Positions 34,301-49,600 of a stretch of 64,000 nucleotides of DNA are shown in pieces. The notes under the pieces were generated by a model. It was not told where the DNA came from. It saw nothing but the letters and a program-made list of their open reading frames with translations, and did not search any database. A program made the translations under genes and the position numbers. Each line of letters opens with the position of its first letter. The first letter of the stretch is position 1. The stretch is taken from positions 8,963,942 to 9,027,941 of the forward strand of contig OX393563.1 in the NCBI GenBank assembly GCA_947652115.1, written 5' to 3'. The stretch is from Blastomussa wellsi. Taxonomy: Eukaryota > Cnidaria > Anthozoa > Scleractinia > Plerogyridae.

Positions 34301-37300
34301 AAAAGAAAAAAAATTGTTCGTCAATGACCAGAATCAAACCCTGAACCTCTGACATGCCAACATCTCTATTTCACTGCTACACTACCAGGCCAATCCTCCA
34401 AATCGTCACAAATTTTCGTTTTTAATGATGACTTTCTTAGTCTATTACACTTATAGTATTGCCCCACCCAACAAATAAAGCTAACCACAAGCAAACCAGT
34501 GTGAAATTGAACAATTAAGCATTTGGTAAGTGTGTATTAGTGTATCACTAAATTATAACCAGTTTCTACCTAGTCCAGGCCTAAACTAGAGCAGATATAG
34601 CATCCTCCATTCCGAAAAGCTTGGTTACCAATTATGGCATCGACCTTTAAAAATGGTATCCGGCGACCGTTTACGAAACGGAAATCAGCAACGGTGAATA
34701 GGTTAGGAACAAATTTTAATCAGTTGCAATAAATATTTGCCCAACAGCAGGCTTAAGCTATCCGGGCTTTCTTTCACCATACCACCTAAATTGGTTTCCC
34801 ATATATATTATAAAGGCTGACCCAAATTATTGCTGATGAAATTCTGTTTATAATTGAATATTTTGGAACTTTAAATCTCTCTTTCCCCTTTCTTGCCACG
34901 CACGAAATGTAATTAGATATCCTCAACTAACAAGTTTAAGCAACCGCTGCGCATGCAGAGCTGTTTCAATTTTTTAAAGATTCTCCTCATCTTTTGTGCA
35001 TTTCGTTTACCAGTTATAACACTATACGGAAGCCTTCCGGAAACATGATATAGTGTATTCTTCACTTTTAACAGTGGGATTCTCTTGAGGACTGTATAAA
35101 AGAGATGAACTATAATGCTGGAAAGTGCGATAGGTAGGTATATGATAATAGGCGTTTTGCAACAAGCGATCACGGTACAAAATCCGCCATGTTGGAGGGC
35201 AAGCTTATCATTATTATTTCCACATTTGGACAGCCAATAAAGTCAACCTTGACTGGATAAACTAGCTTTTTTGAATTCCCGAGTGCGGGAATAATAATAA
35301 GCTTGCCCTCCAGCATGGCGGATCTTGTACCGTTACCATGTAACCGTTTGGTGCAAAAAGGCGTATTCGACAATAGGTAGGGCAGATACCTTACCGTCTG
35401 TGTAGCGCTTTTCCCAGGACTCTGCTTAATTCCTTGACGATTTTTTTGTTATTTTCCAACTTCTTTTCTGTCTTGTAGTAGTTTTATTTTCATTACAACA
35501 AACTAAATCCTTGAACTTGCAACCGCTCAGCAGGAGCGTAGCCAAGGACTTTTCAAAGGGGTGGGCACAAATACTAATACCACACCGCAACCCCCCCCCC
35601 CCCCCCCCCTACACACCCCACTCTAGTCTCTCGCTACGCCCCTTCGCTGACCAACGTGTTGTCGATAGTCAGCAAGACCGGGCGTACCTCGTTTGGCGTC
35701 AAATTCTCCACTGTGCATAGCTGAGTTCACATTAAAATGCTCGGATATGCCTGGATTTGACTAATACATAATCTAGGCTACTCCTACTCTTGCGATTTGC
35801 ATGCAGTTTCATGGCATTTTATTTCCTGCGTTGCGGGTTTTAGTGCGCTTTCGTTCCGTTTTTGGTTTTGTTGTGCGCGTGTGTGTGTATTGTCATGCAC
35901 GCCGTCATGCATATTGTCAGTCCTCGCTTCTCAGTTCCGATGTTGCTTTGCCTGTTTCGCCTTTGGCTGTTAAACGCGAGTTTTCTCTTTAGCGATTTGC
36001 GTGCTTTTATTTCATTCTGTACTGATAGTTTTGCCCGTGTCCGATACTTATCGTGGTCTCAGTTATGATGGTTCAAATAAAATTTGATGGAATAAGTTTG
36101 ATTATCGATGTTTTTGTTTTGTTTTGTTTGTTTGTCAGTTGTTTGTTTGTGCTTTTCGACTTTGCATTTAGTGTAAATAGACCAGCTGTTCTTCTGCAAA
36201 ATTTATTGTCACGGTGTCTTGTTTTGTTCACGAAAGATAGTCTAAACAGTGATAAATTCTGACAGTCTTCAATCCAGGAGAGATTTAATAAGCCCCTCCA
36301 TCTGATTATTTGAGATCCTGAACTGTGTGGAACACTCATAAGCCCAAAATGGACTAAAATATGCAGTTGCTCTCCCACCAGACCAAGAATTCGTCATCTT
36401 CAGTTATTCTATTGTCAAAAGATATTTTTCGCAGACACTTTTACAGGGGTTGTCCTGGGGTTTTTATGCAGGTTTTTAGGACGTTTTCGTCTCGAAAAAT
36501 TCCCTTGCTTAAAGTGCACTCCAAAATACGATTTGCATCGTATCAAGTCTTTGTAAACATGCCTGCAAATAAGTTTGTGGCGTAGAACCACGCCCATTCT
36601 GATCCGGTCGTGCAACAAATGATGTACAGTTTTTCGTAACTCCCAGGAATGCTATAAATGGTCTGCATTTGGTAAAAACGAAGAACCGAAAAGTGCAATG
36701 CGTTTCGAACTGGTGAAAAGGTTTATTTTAGCGAAAAAATTGGGGGTTAGGTGCGATTTGACGGTAGCGACGCCGTCCTCTACGCCAGGTTAACGTTTCT
36801 TCGGTTATAGACGATTCCGTCGCCTATAGAACTTTGATGCTTAAGTCCCCTTTTGCCTAAACATAGAGTGCAACAATTCGGTAGCCGTCAGGGTTACAAA
36901 GAAGGTTTCGTAAAACATCGCTATTAAAGTATGTTACGTTCACTAAATTATTTCTTTTGAATTAGGGCGGAGGACTTTTCTCGGTGCGAGGAAATGAGAT
37001 CACTGGCCAGAGCAACCTCGCAGCTCTTACAGCACCTGCTAAAAGAATACCAACTGGCCATCCGAAAGAGAAGTATGGTCGTCTGTGGCCTTTTTACACT
37101 TCTAGGCAACAGTATTATCTTGGCAAAACAAAGCACTTCCGAGTTCCAATCTGAGTCGAAGGCATGCAAAGGAAGCCCAGAGGAAGGCGTAGATTTGTTT
37201 AGAGAAACATTTTCCTCTATACGAGAACCATTGGAAAAGCAGTTTGGAGGGAGTTTGATCCATGCATCAGAAGAGTTTCAGGTGCAAGATCCTATTAACA

Positions 37301-37551
37301 CATATCTTTCCATTTTAGTATGTTTTGTAAAATTCATTAATAATTCATAAGGAGTAGATCCAATGCAAAGGTACTATTTAGGTCACATGAATGCTCTGTA
37401 AACCCCAATACAAATCAAGAGTAGAATTAACTTTTGATACAAACTCCTGCTCAGCTGATTAGTATTTATTAACTTTTGATACAGATCTTTACTGATTAAA
37501 ATGCAAAGCACAATGGAATCGAATAACAATACTTTGCATTCAATTTATTGT

Positions 37552-37591
<40 letters not shown>

Positions 37592-37636
37592 GTATGGGCT
37601 TTACAATTGCTCGCCTATCCGCTCGCAATTGTAAAT

Positions 37637-37675
<39 letters not shown>

Positions 37676-40600
37676 AAAGACTTTTTGAGTGGTGATCATG
37701 GTGGTATCCGTGAAATAATAATAATAATAATTAACTTTACTGAGTGTCAACTGTATCTAGCACTGACGCGCTAATTGGGGACACTGTAAAGCGCAAATGA
37801 AATAAAATCAAATTATATTAATTATATATCAAATCAAATCAAATTTAAATGTTGGTTTTGTGGAGAGGGGAAAACCGGAGGACCCGGAGAAAAACCTCTC
37901 GGAGCAGAGTAGAGAACCAGCCCAAAGAGAAATAGCCAGTTGATTCCAGAGCGGTGTACATGTATACAGGTTTTCGTACGCTCTTGATAGTAAAGCAAGT
38001 ATTCCACATATCATGTTAATCTTGTTTGTCAGTTCAACTATATGCATTTTACATTAGGCAGTCTATTATTTACTAGGACAACTGGAAGAGCAAAGTTCCT
38101 CGAAGAATATCTTAACCTGACTGAGGGATGACGATTCGTAAATCCTACTGTTATAACTTTTCAGGCATATTGGGGGGGAGGAAGATGCCAAGAATATTAG
38201 TCAAACGGAAAAAGGTGGTTAAACATATCACCTCGAAACAGTGGGCACCTTTTAAAACATGTGTGAATATGTTCTCCGTTAATCTGAATATAATTATAAG
38301 TTTCTTGTTTGGCTATCGAACAGGACCTACAGTATGCTCTATTTTTCTTTAGTTCTGGTCAAACCTACTATCGGTAAAGCTTGAAGACAACAAAATGCAA
38401 CAGTGTTTCAACACTGTGAAAGAGTTGCTTGAAGGCCGCATAATGGAAGTAAGTTTAATTTCTTTTTTCACTGACAAAACGTTCTTTATAAATACAATTA
38501 TCATTTCAATATAGTGGTTATGGTTTACATATTCATGAATAAAAGACATTGCAGTTTAGGCCTGTGTGCAAAAACACCTACCTGAATATTACCATTTGTT
38601 TATTTATTTAGTTCTTTACCAGCCTGTTCCATTTGGCATTCAACTTTATTTAGCGTTCGAACACGACACACCAGGCCAATCACAAGCTAGCCTATGTCAC
38701 AAAACAGTTACCTATAGGGATCGAGGTCGAAGTAGAAAGAGACTGCTCGGGTGCTGTTCAGAACTTCATGTAGTTCATATTAAATTAACTTACTTTTTCA
38801 ATGTTAAATGTTCGTTTCCTTTGCTTTATGAGCAGATTGACCACCAAAAGATAGTTGAATTGTTTTGCACACACGATCTCAGCGCTTACCATCAAGACGT
38901 TGGCGACTGTCTCATGTCGGCCGCATTTACAGCCCTGGATCGTCTCCTCAAGGTATGCCGTTAAAGCTTTGACTCTGTACAACCTGAATCTAATTTGGTT
39001 TGGAAGTTCTTATATCAATTAATCATGATAACTAGAACACAATTTGTGAAAAAAGTAACAATATTGCTCTTGTCGAGTTTGAAAGTTTAGGTGCTCTTCT
39101 TTGCGTTTTTATAAGCGTTTTTAAGGGTTTTCGCGTGCAAAGAATTATAGGTAAATGTACCAGTCGCCATCTTTTTGCATACGGTGCACGTGGCTTGTGG
39201 TTAAAGCTTATGTGAATATAGTACTTACAAGTGGTGCATGAGAGTATAGACCATGAAAATGACAGCTTGTAACGTAATAGTAAAATGTCCAAAATTTTTA
39301 AGTGACACCACTCGCCTAAGGGCTCGTGGTTCCACTTGCATTGAGTTTTGAACATTTCATGACGCCATTCTATGGTCTATAAGATTGTAGACCATGGATA
39401 TTTGTTAAATGCCCTTTCACTGCTGATGAAAATGACGTGTGTATACTATCCAGATACTCTGAAAAACATAAACTAACAATTGTCTAGTAACCAGCATAAA
39501 GCAGTTCAAACTTTCAACTAATGACCTCCACTCGTGTTTTTCTCTGTGTTCTTTTCCAACCTCCTGTAGGGTGAAATTAACGAAGAACACATGGAAAAGT
39601 TAAGCTCAAGATTGGATTCAGCAAATCTGGCTCATTGGCAGGCATCTGGTGTTAGCAAACTGTTTGGTGTTCTGTTAAAGAAGTATTGGCCGCAGGGAAA
39701 CAACGAAAGAGGACCATCACAAGACGAAATTTTGCGACACATTTTTACTTGGAAACCAATGGCCCATTACTTTGAGTACTTTGGTAAGTTATGAGTAAAA
39801 TGTTTCTACCTGTTTTTGTTTGTTGTTTGGTTAGTTAATTAGTTAGTTTGTGTGTTTGTTTGTTTGTTTGTTTGTTTGTTTAGATAGGACATTGTAATTC
39901 TGGCAAAGAAAGGGGAAGAAAATTGAGACAAAGTGTTGAAAAGATTTTTTAGTTACAAGTTAGTGCTTTACTAAATCTTGAGGTTTATAGGAAATCAAAG
40001 AGCTAAATTGGAATGAAAGCTGTGAACTAAAACCGACATGTGCATTGGTCTGGAATTACATTGTGTATTTTTCGGGCAGGGAGGTTACAGCCCTCCCTCA
40101 TCCCCCAAGTCCGAAGGTGCCCGTGCGCCTATGGAGAAAAATATATAATTATTTTTATAGGTCAGACTGGAGCCACACTACCTGATGACAGTATGGTGCT
40201 CCTTGGTTCTGCATCCTCCCTTCTTGAAGATGTCGGGAGCCGCTTGAAGAATGCCGATATTGATGTGAAAACATTACGCACTGTTCAGAAAAACCGTGAA
40301 AGGTTCGTGAAATTTCATTATTTGTTATCCGATGGTAAAGAAGGTCACCCCAAGGGTGTTAAAACCGGAGCAAGCAAGATCAGTGGATCTAGCGGGAACC
40401 AGCAAGGATCAGGGTCTATGGAATTGTTTCTTGACATGCGCATTGAAGAGCTTAAAGCCTTTGAGAAGGATAGAGATGCAGTTTTCTCTTTCGTGGAGAT
40501 GTGTTCTGCTTTAAAGTCAGGTTAGTAATTCACAAAAAAACTTTCTCGAAAGAAAAATGTTCGTTTTAAAAGAAAATATCCATTAATGTATCGGCGGGAA

Positions 40601-43600
40601 TTTGGCCGGAACAGGTTTATTTTAAAGGTTTATTAAATGAACTTAAATTTTATACATAGTCAACTAAATGTGCCTGCTTCCCATTGCCTTGAATATCAGG
40701 AATTCATTAAAATGCATTTACACGAAACATCCTTCGTTTTATTTTATTAATATAATTAGTTAAATATTTTCATATAAATAGTTATTTTCCCCATAGCCTT
40801 GCCGCTAATTTGCTAATCTTCTTCTGGCCAGTTAAACTAAATAGTAAACATTCTTTTCTTTCCAAATGTTTTGTCTATGTATTCGAGTTTTATCTTTTTT
40901 AGAGGAACCTCCTGAAAATTACCTTGAGATGATTGCAGGCCTCCTTAAAATATCATTGTTATTACTGCGTAAAAGATATCTGAGCTTTTGTTGTTGTACG
41001 GTCGTATAAATTTCTTTTTCGTTTGAACCGACATCGAACAATATTGGAACTAAATACTCGCGATCGTCGGCACGTTAATCAAGGCGTAAGTGTATTTCTA
41101 TCAAGATAGTAATATGATAATTATATGAATCTTGTTTGATGTCGGTAACTTTTTGTTTTCATTTTGTAGTGGAAGTTGATTTGAATGAAATTAAAGAAAG
41201 GCTGGAAAGGGACCTCGAGTCTTGTAGGCTGCTTGAACTCTGCCACGAACGCAGGACAGGTGACGAACCAATAGTGAAATTCTTTGAATTTTCACTGAAA
41301 AACAGGAGAATGATACAAGAGTTTAGCAAAGTCCGTTCTAGTAGTCTCTTTCTTTCCTTTTGGCAAACGTGCGTCCATAAAGCAGCCGAACTTTGCAGAG
41401 ATGAAACTGGTTTAAGTGAAGTACTTAGTATTGACAAGGTGAACGAGTATGTGTGGAAGCCTTCCTTTCAACGATGGCGAGACATGTGGGAAAGAATTCT
41501 TAGCGGAGAAATCAGCCTCAAAGAAGTGGAAAATCGATTTGACAGGTTTCGGAGCGATCCAGAGTCTTTGGATGCCGAAATTAAAATAGTGTCGATGTTT
41601 TTTTCTGATGAAGAAGACATTGATGATAATCTTCTTCGTTCAGTTACTCAAATCAAGCAATTTCAGAAGCTCACAGATTGCGAGGATGCTGCAGAAGCAA
41701 TCTTGGATTTCCAAAAGGCAATGAAACTTAAAGGAGACTTTCAAGTGCTTGACGACTTTCGCAGTCAGGTAATTTCTTAGTGTTAAGCTGAGGTTTTGGG
41801 TAATGTATCCAAGAAATTAAACGGGTAAACTACTGCTATTCAGTATTGTACTTTTGAAATCTGAAAATCTAACTGCCACAGTATTTGAAACCTTACCTCT
41901 TGCGATACCACAAGTAGGGATCGTCTTTACAATACTAATTAAATGGCGTATCTTTGTTAAGCCATAAGGCGAAGTCTGTGTCGAGCCTACTAGTGGCCAT
42001 ACCACAGGAACTTACTCCCGTTTCCTTAGCATGAAGCGACTAGGAGTATTTCTACTCCCCCCTGGATGGGATGCTAGTCCATCGCAGGGTTACCCCCAGC
42101 ATTATTTCTCCGGTAACCATTTATACACCTGGGTGGAGATAGGCACCGTGAGAGTTAAGTGCATTACCCAACAACACAACGCAGTGCCTAGGCCGAGGCT
42201 CGAACTTGGACCGTTTGATCCGGAGTCGGAACGTTCGACCACCGCGTTAAACTATAATTTTACCTTTAAATCAAAGTAAAACGTGAAATAATTGGTTTAC
42301 CAAGCAGAAAAACACCGAAGAGGTAGAACTCACAGTTGAGATCAATGCATGAGGACGATTGAGAAAGATTGAAAATTGAAAACTCCGTGACAGAGCTCTT
42401 TTAAAGACGCTTCACTTAATAAGTTCTCCTCTGAAAAAAGTTTTATCAACAGTGGGAAAAAGATAGAAGTATAAAAGATAGGATTGTATTTTACACGACT
42501 TCTCTGTTCTTGTTCGTGATTAGGATAATTTCTAAACAAAAAAGTAACTATTGAATTATGTTTATTTCATAAGATGAACGATGATTTCCGCCGACGCCAG
42601 CTTGGCAGTATAAGAGATGATGTTTTGGAAATTGGAAAAGCACTAGAACGTCTTACACGACCAAAGATTGAATGCTTGAGGACTGTCATTGATTGCAAGG
42701 AATACATCTTCTGGCTTCGAGAAGAAGTGAAAGGTGTTTTAATCTTGCTTTCCTTTTCTACTTACTAATGAAATAACTGAATGAATGACTAAAAATATAT
42801 TTATTTATCTGTTTGTTTGTTTGTTTGTTTGTTTTTTTGTTTCTTTAATTATTAATTGATTTTTTTGTGTTTATTTGCCTATTTTCAAACAGCGTGAACT
42901 TTAAGTTAAGTCGAATTATTCAAACATTTGGGTGGCAAAATAGAAATTCTCTCGTGCTTTGCTTAACGTTTCCCTGTCTGATGTTGTGGTCACTGTGTCA
43001 GAATTTTTTCGCTGCGATTTGTTGCACGACTGATTCAAACTGGTTTGAGTTCGTGCGACGTATTGCAGCAACAAAGATTTTCACCAAAATTCACTGTGTC
43101 ACACAAAGCGAATTGTTACAGCGACTTCTCCCTGCATGTTGTTGCATGCAGCGACTTGTTTTGGAAGCAGGACGTACACATGGAGCGCGACTTGTCGCAG
43201 AGACCCTGGTGCTGCGAGTTGTAGCATGGGCGTTTAATACTGGCTCTCCTTAGTTTTTAAATCTACCCAATACTTAGGGAGAGACGAAGTGAAAACACTT
43301 GTGGACCTTGCGATGATGTCTGCTGGAGAGAGTGACATCGAAACCGATCGTGTCTCGTGTTTGCACACCACTGCTCTTGGCTTTGCACCTTTCATATTTG
43401 ACATGGAAAAATGTGCTGGCTTAAGTCAACTGATGGCCATATGTGAAAGCGTGTGGGAGAAGATTGAAGAAAACGAGACCTTACCTGAAAAACTGGTAAA
43501 GTAAAGATTTCATAATGCTATCACTGTCTGAATGTTCATGCACTCAAATGTAGTGACAACAGAGTAAAATATTGGACCATTTCGGTCCTCCTGTATTCCT

Positions 43601-46600
43601 CCCTCGGTTCGAGCTGAAGCGAAGCAACAGCCCCTAAAAAGGCCCTAGACAACCACGCCTTTGTTTTTTCTTACATGCGAGAGCGAAGCGTGTCGAAGCT
43701 TCACTATACAATTTCCATAATTTCGATGGCATCGAATTGGCGGAGGCTGACTAGGGCCCTGAAAGAAAAGCTCGAGAAACAGGATATTATCCATGGAGTC
43801 AAATTACTTGATTGATCCCGAAATAGTCAATTCGATAAAATAAGCGTTCGTGTTCATGTTGGTTGTGTTGGAATAATTTAAGTTTTCCTTACTGGTGTGA
43901 AAAATTACATCCATCCATTCTACAGTAAGCGGGGTATACGAATTAATGACCTTTTGTCAGCAACTTCGTTTTCCATTTTACCAGCCACAGCAATAGTTGG
44001 AGGAGGTTTACAGTCGCTTGAACTGCAGAGGAATGATGATGATTTTTCATAAATACGTATTCCATCTTCATAAATTATTGTACAATAAATTACATGCTGT
44101 AAGCTGTATTGCTAAATTCAAAGTATTACATTGCTATTACCCTTGTAGACGGGCATCAGTAGTCATCTTGAGTGGCTCAAGGGAGTTAAGGATGCGCATG
44201 CCATGTCTTCACTCAAATTGGCTCAAGCTATAAATGAAAGCGGTGTCTACTGCATCGGTCAGTTAGCAACTCATTCTTCAAGCGATAAGAAAAGCATTGC
44301 GTCTGTCATCAGTTTGCGGTTACTTCCGTCTAAACCAAATGGTGAGTCAAGAGAGTACAGTTTGGAAAAGCTTCAAGAGTTGCAGAGTAAATTGGCTCTC
44401 ATTTCGGGAAAAGGTTCTCAAGGACAGGATGATGTAGAAAAATTCTCACAGGTAAAATAAATCTTGAGATTAGAACTAAGAAAATTAAAATCCAATATTC
44501 CTTAAACACACCGACGTGATGTACCTTTATCTTTTCGTTTCTTTTCTTCACAGTTGTTGCAAGGTGTCATTCAACTTGGTCAGGCTTATGTTAACCTTTG
44601 TGAAATTGGAGACGTTTCTCATCTCGACTGGAGACAAGAATACAAATGCAGAAGCAAAATAGGGAAGAACGTCATAGATGACATCCAATCAAAGAGCAAA
44701 GAATTTGAACAATGCTTCTACGCTTGTAAAGAGCACATCAACTCCATGAGAATGAAATATCACGAGTTGAACTATTTCACAATACAACAGCTTCTTTTCT
44801 TACGCAAGGAACTCGCTGGTTTAAAAGACAGTGCGAAAATGAATTCTCTAAATCTACAGGTTTACGCACTTCTTGAGAAAGTTCTCCCTGACCTTCACCA
44901 GTCAAGCCTGCAGGATGCTCTTCTTGACGCAGGAATCTTGACACCACATCTTGATGATGATATCCATAGCGATGATGGAGCTTCGTGGAATGCATGCGAC
45001 TCAATGTCATTTTCCAGTCAAGAGAGAGATGACCATGGAACAGCTCATCAGCAGATCACTGAGAAATACGAGCACCTCGTTAATAATATGGAGAAGTTAA
45101 ATTGTCCAGAACCTGAACGTCTGGCCGTGGCATCTCTATTCGCCAATTTAGAAAGCACTGACGTTGAGCACCTTATTTGGTGTGTTAAAAACAATGCCAA
45201 CAGCCATCTGATAGATGAACTTTACAATAACGCTTCTGAAGACCCCAGGTTCCGTGGTATCATCAACCAAGCTGCACATTCAGATCTAGAGTCGTCCCAT
45301 TCGTCGCAAGATTCAGGGGATAGCCACCAAAGGTAACCTGTAGATTGAAATGTCTCAGGCCGGCAAATGGTTTTACTCCAGTAATTGTGGTGCTCTGGAT
45401 GACCGGTTGTTTAATAGTAAATAAGTGCTGTTGTTGGTATCTGGCAATCAGGGGGACTGTTTGTTCTCAGGGTCTTTTAGGATTTTGTGAGGAGTACAGC
45501 TATACCGTAATTAGGAGAACAATTTTAAATGTTGTTATTTGTAAGAAAAATTATAGCTACAGTATTTTAAATCTTTGTATTGTACTTAGTGGTAGCTTGG
45601 GATACATCTCTGTACTTTTGTACATGAAGTCATGGAAATGTCAGTGTTACGTTACACATTACAAACACCTTTCAGAGGCTCTCGTACCACGTGACTGGAA
45701 ATCTAAAGTAGTCTAACGTATTTCTGTTTAATCCAGTTTAACAGAAGACAGCGATGATGACGAGCTGGATACAAGCACATTTGAAGTGACTACGTTGGAC
45801 GCAACTAGAGGGGGGACCTATTTAAGCTTGGATGAAATCGGCGTATTTCTGTCTCGTTTGGCTTCCAGTGGTATTTATTGAAATATGTGTTGTGATATGT
45901 ATAGCATTTTTTAGTATATCAACAGAAGAACCACATTCATTAACTGATGAAATAAAAAAACTTTCTAGTTTAGAACTTATCTTTCTATAATTACGTGAGC
46001 TTGAAGAAATGGCCGATAACTTAACAATAATTTTTTGAGCACAATTTCTTTTTGCACGTTGTCAGAATTCCCTCACCAATCTGGTCCCAGTTTTTAATCC
46101 GCCGAGTTGTACCTGTAATAAATGGAATAGAAACCAACTGCATGAACAGGGTTTTGGCTCAACGGGCTAAAAATTATTTCGCAACGTATTTTGTATCATA
46201 ACCAGTAAAAAGACAACATTTTTCTGATTAAAATGTAATAAGGAATTGTTTCGTCTGTGTTCTGCACACACACGGGTTAATCAAACGTTGAAATTCGTGT
46301 TCTTTAACGCAGGAGAAGGAGAAGAAAGAAATGTTAGGCGAAGGTTTCCCAGCTTCTTGAAAAAGGGACAGCCAAATCTCATATTAGCACGCAAAGGTAA
46401 GTCGTGATTGATGTAAAATGGCGAACGTGCCAAGTAACAATATGACAAGAACAAACAAGGGTTGCTGTGAATGAGGAAGATTGAGAAGGATTGATTGTAA
46501 GTGAAAAACTTGAAAAATGTAGAGTAAATTTTTAGGATGTTCCGTCTGAGTCAGCATGGTTCAGGCTAAATTTTCAAGTTTTTCGATTTTAATTCCTCAC

Positions 46601-49600
46601 AATATTTCGTATTCGAAATATTGAAAATATTTCATCTCTTCTTTTTATTTGTTAAATTTTATAAATCTCTGATTCAATGTGATGATATTAACAGAGACAA
46701 TAAGACCCTTTTTAAAGTTAACCTTGCATAGTCTCCCTCCCTCTCTCTATTATTTTCTTAACGCCGCTCGTTCAAATAGTGATACGTGTATGATAAAAAA
46801 AGGTAATCAGATATTTATAGCAGAAAAGAAATATTACAAACAATCATGTTGTCAAAATGTAATGACATGTCTTGCAGAATATACCTTTGCTGCTGTACTT
46901 AGCCTTTACAAGGACGAGGGAGCTCAGTGTCTGCCAAATAGTGACGAAGTTCTCATTTGTACTTCTGAAACTACATCGGAGGAGGTATCACGTTTTCTAT
47001 GTCATAGATACGGGAAAGGGCAGGGCAGCCCACATGATTGGTTTCATACTTTATACAAACTACTAAAATCACCGGGAGCCCAAAACATCCTTTTTAGCTG
47101 GTTTGTAGTAGAATCGTATACCATAAGGGATATCACAATATTATGATTTCAAAGCTTTCTTGTGCGCGTTTGACTGTAAATTGTTAAGCTTGATGAGATA
47201 ACAGCGCGCTATGGCCAATTTAACGTTTGCTATAAAGCAACTGCATCCTTGGTTCCTGCTTCTGGTCTTAAAACAATACGTGCTAAAAAGTGCGCGAACA
47301 CGCAACCTTCCCTTGCAAGACCCCTCACAACTCAAGACGCATCTCTTCCAGTTTATCTATAGGACCATCTAGGCCCGCACTTCCTACGCCGTGGTTACCC
47401 CTATAGTATTATCATTTCATAACTTTCTTGTGCTCTTTTGACTGTAAATTGTTACGCTCGATGAGATCACAGCCCGCTTTTCGGTGTCAAAATTCCTGGA
47501 CGCTTTTCGCATGTGCTTATATCCTACAAAATCTAATCTTTTGGAAGGTGTAATTTGATTTCAAGTAATACCATTGTTCACTACCTTTGTCTCCTTTAAT
47601 TTCTTAGGTGGAGTTGCTGTGGCGTCGAGCCCTGGCAAATGATGGAAGCAAATTACATTGTTTAGTCAATGGGGATCTCCTTGACTACGACGTCAGTCAA
47701 AAGGTGGTCGACTGTCTACATACACTGATGCAAAACTATCGCCCCAATCAAGGTCAGTTTTTTTTAATTTGCTCAAAAAACATATTTCGGTACTTTTCGT
47801 GTTGGGTGTCTAAGGCAAAACATTCCCATGGTAATGTTTTCGAGCACAGTTATTTTCCTTTTTTTAAGATTGAATGATTTTTTTATTCTCAATGTTTGTT
47901 TTCCAGCCATATAGACCCATATAAGAAGCTTTAAAATTGCAGCTCTTCAAGAAAGTAAATTTTTCCGTTTTAACATGTAAATCAGGTTCTGAATTTAAAA
48001 AAAACCCACCCTTTTCTACTAACGTACGCCTTTTTTCTTATAAACTGCTTTTATCTTCTAGGGCTTGCTCTTGTTATCCTATGTAGCAGCGAAAACGAAG
48101 AACGTGCTCACATAGTGACCTCCCTGGAACAGTTCAAAGTGGAAGGGATACCAAGATATCCCTGGCCAGACGAACTACGACGTTACTTAGAAAATCAGTT
48201 TAAAGCACCACCAGAGAGGCCTGGTTTGTATCGTGAGAAGCATGTGATTTGGAGCGCAGCTGCAGAAGTTGACCGAGCAGAAAAGTAGGTTTTATTTTCG
48301 CAGCTGATGGCACCGGCAATGTCTCAAAACATCCTACTCCAATGTCTTTTTAGCCCATTTTCATTAACAGGCGTCCTCTTCTTCTACTCTTTGCATTCTC
48401 CCGTTCATCATCATCGTCATCATCATCATTCCCATACTTTATTTATACTCAAGGACCTGGAGCTTGTTGCTCCTATCTTAAGTAGCTAATGAGTCGAGTC
48501 TAGAATAATATTTAATAGCTATGCCTGACTGACCAATTGAAGACAGAAAACCAAATACATAAAGCCGGCCAGTCACAGACAGACAGACTGTCAAAACATC
48601 CTACTCCAATGTCTTTTTAGCCCATTTTCATTAACAGGCGTCCTCTTCTTCTACTCTTTGCATTCTCCCGTTCATCATCATCGTCATCATCATCATTCCC
48701 ATACTTTATTTATACTCAAGGACCTGGAGCTTGTTGCTCCTATCTTAAGTAGCTAATGAGTCGAGTCTAGAATAACATATTGGTACAATACTAAAAAAAA
48801 TTCAATAATAATAAAGCTATTTACATCTAAAAGAAAAAACTATTTACTTCTAAAAAACGACCAGGACAACAAATTCAGAAAGATCACCCGAGAGAGAGAG
48901 AGGGAATGGTATACATAAGGATTGATGATGATGATTTTAGCCCATTTATCCATTTCAAGAGTAGTGCGAGTCAAAGCGAGATTATTATTAAGTCATTGCA
49001 CTGAGAAGTTAAAGTTGTAAGTCAACTTTGAACGTAATTGAAGCCTGTAAGACGTTTAACGCTTGTGTTCTAAGACAAAAAAATTTTCAACAAAGCTTAA
49101 CTCATGCCGTCAACCTTTTGAGGGTAGCCAAAGTCCTTGAAAGTTCTTGACATTTTTGCTTGTATATTTTATTTATTTTTTTCTAGCTTAAATGTTCGCG
49201 TTGTGACCTCTGATCACCCGGGAGTTGGAAAGAGCTTAGTCGTTCAAAGGATAGCGGAACAGGTGGCAAATCTTCCCAACAATCGGCTCATTAAGGAGCA
49301 AAATGAAGAATCAACTCCACTGTGTATAGCGATTCCGTTTCACGATAAACACGCACGTGTCACAGATATTGTTGGTTTCTTTCTTCCACATGCTCAACAT
49401 TCAGACGTGCCTTTATCCAGGATTTTCCACCTTGACCGTTCATCTTCGGTAAGATTTTCATTAAAATCAAATTTTAATAGCTATGCCTGACTGACCAATT
49501 GAAGACAGAAAACCAAATACATAAAGCCGGCCAGTCACAGACAGACAGACAGACTGACTGACTGACTGAAACTGACAGACTGACAGATATTCTAAACAGC

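Noticed and set aside
40903..40957. Extra RNF213 exon with EPPENYLEMIA-like text
   Set aside because: No matching donor; exons 12 and 13 join in phase without it.
42950..43250. Open frame with cysteine-rich text in intron 14
   Set aside because: Repetitive 'cgacttg/ttgcagcaac' sequence, out of phase with exons 14 and 15, which join directly.
45345..45716. 123-codon open frame in RNF213 intron 17
   Set aside because: No conserved text; exons 17 and 18 join in phase 2 across it.
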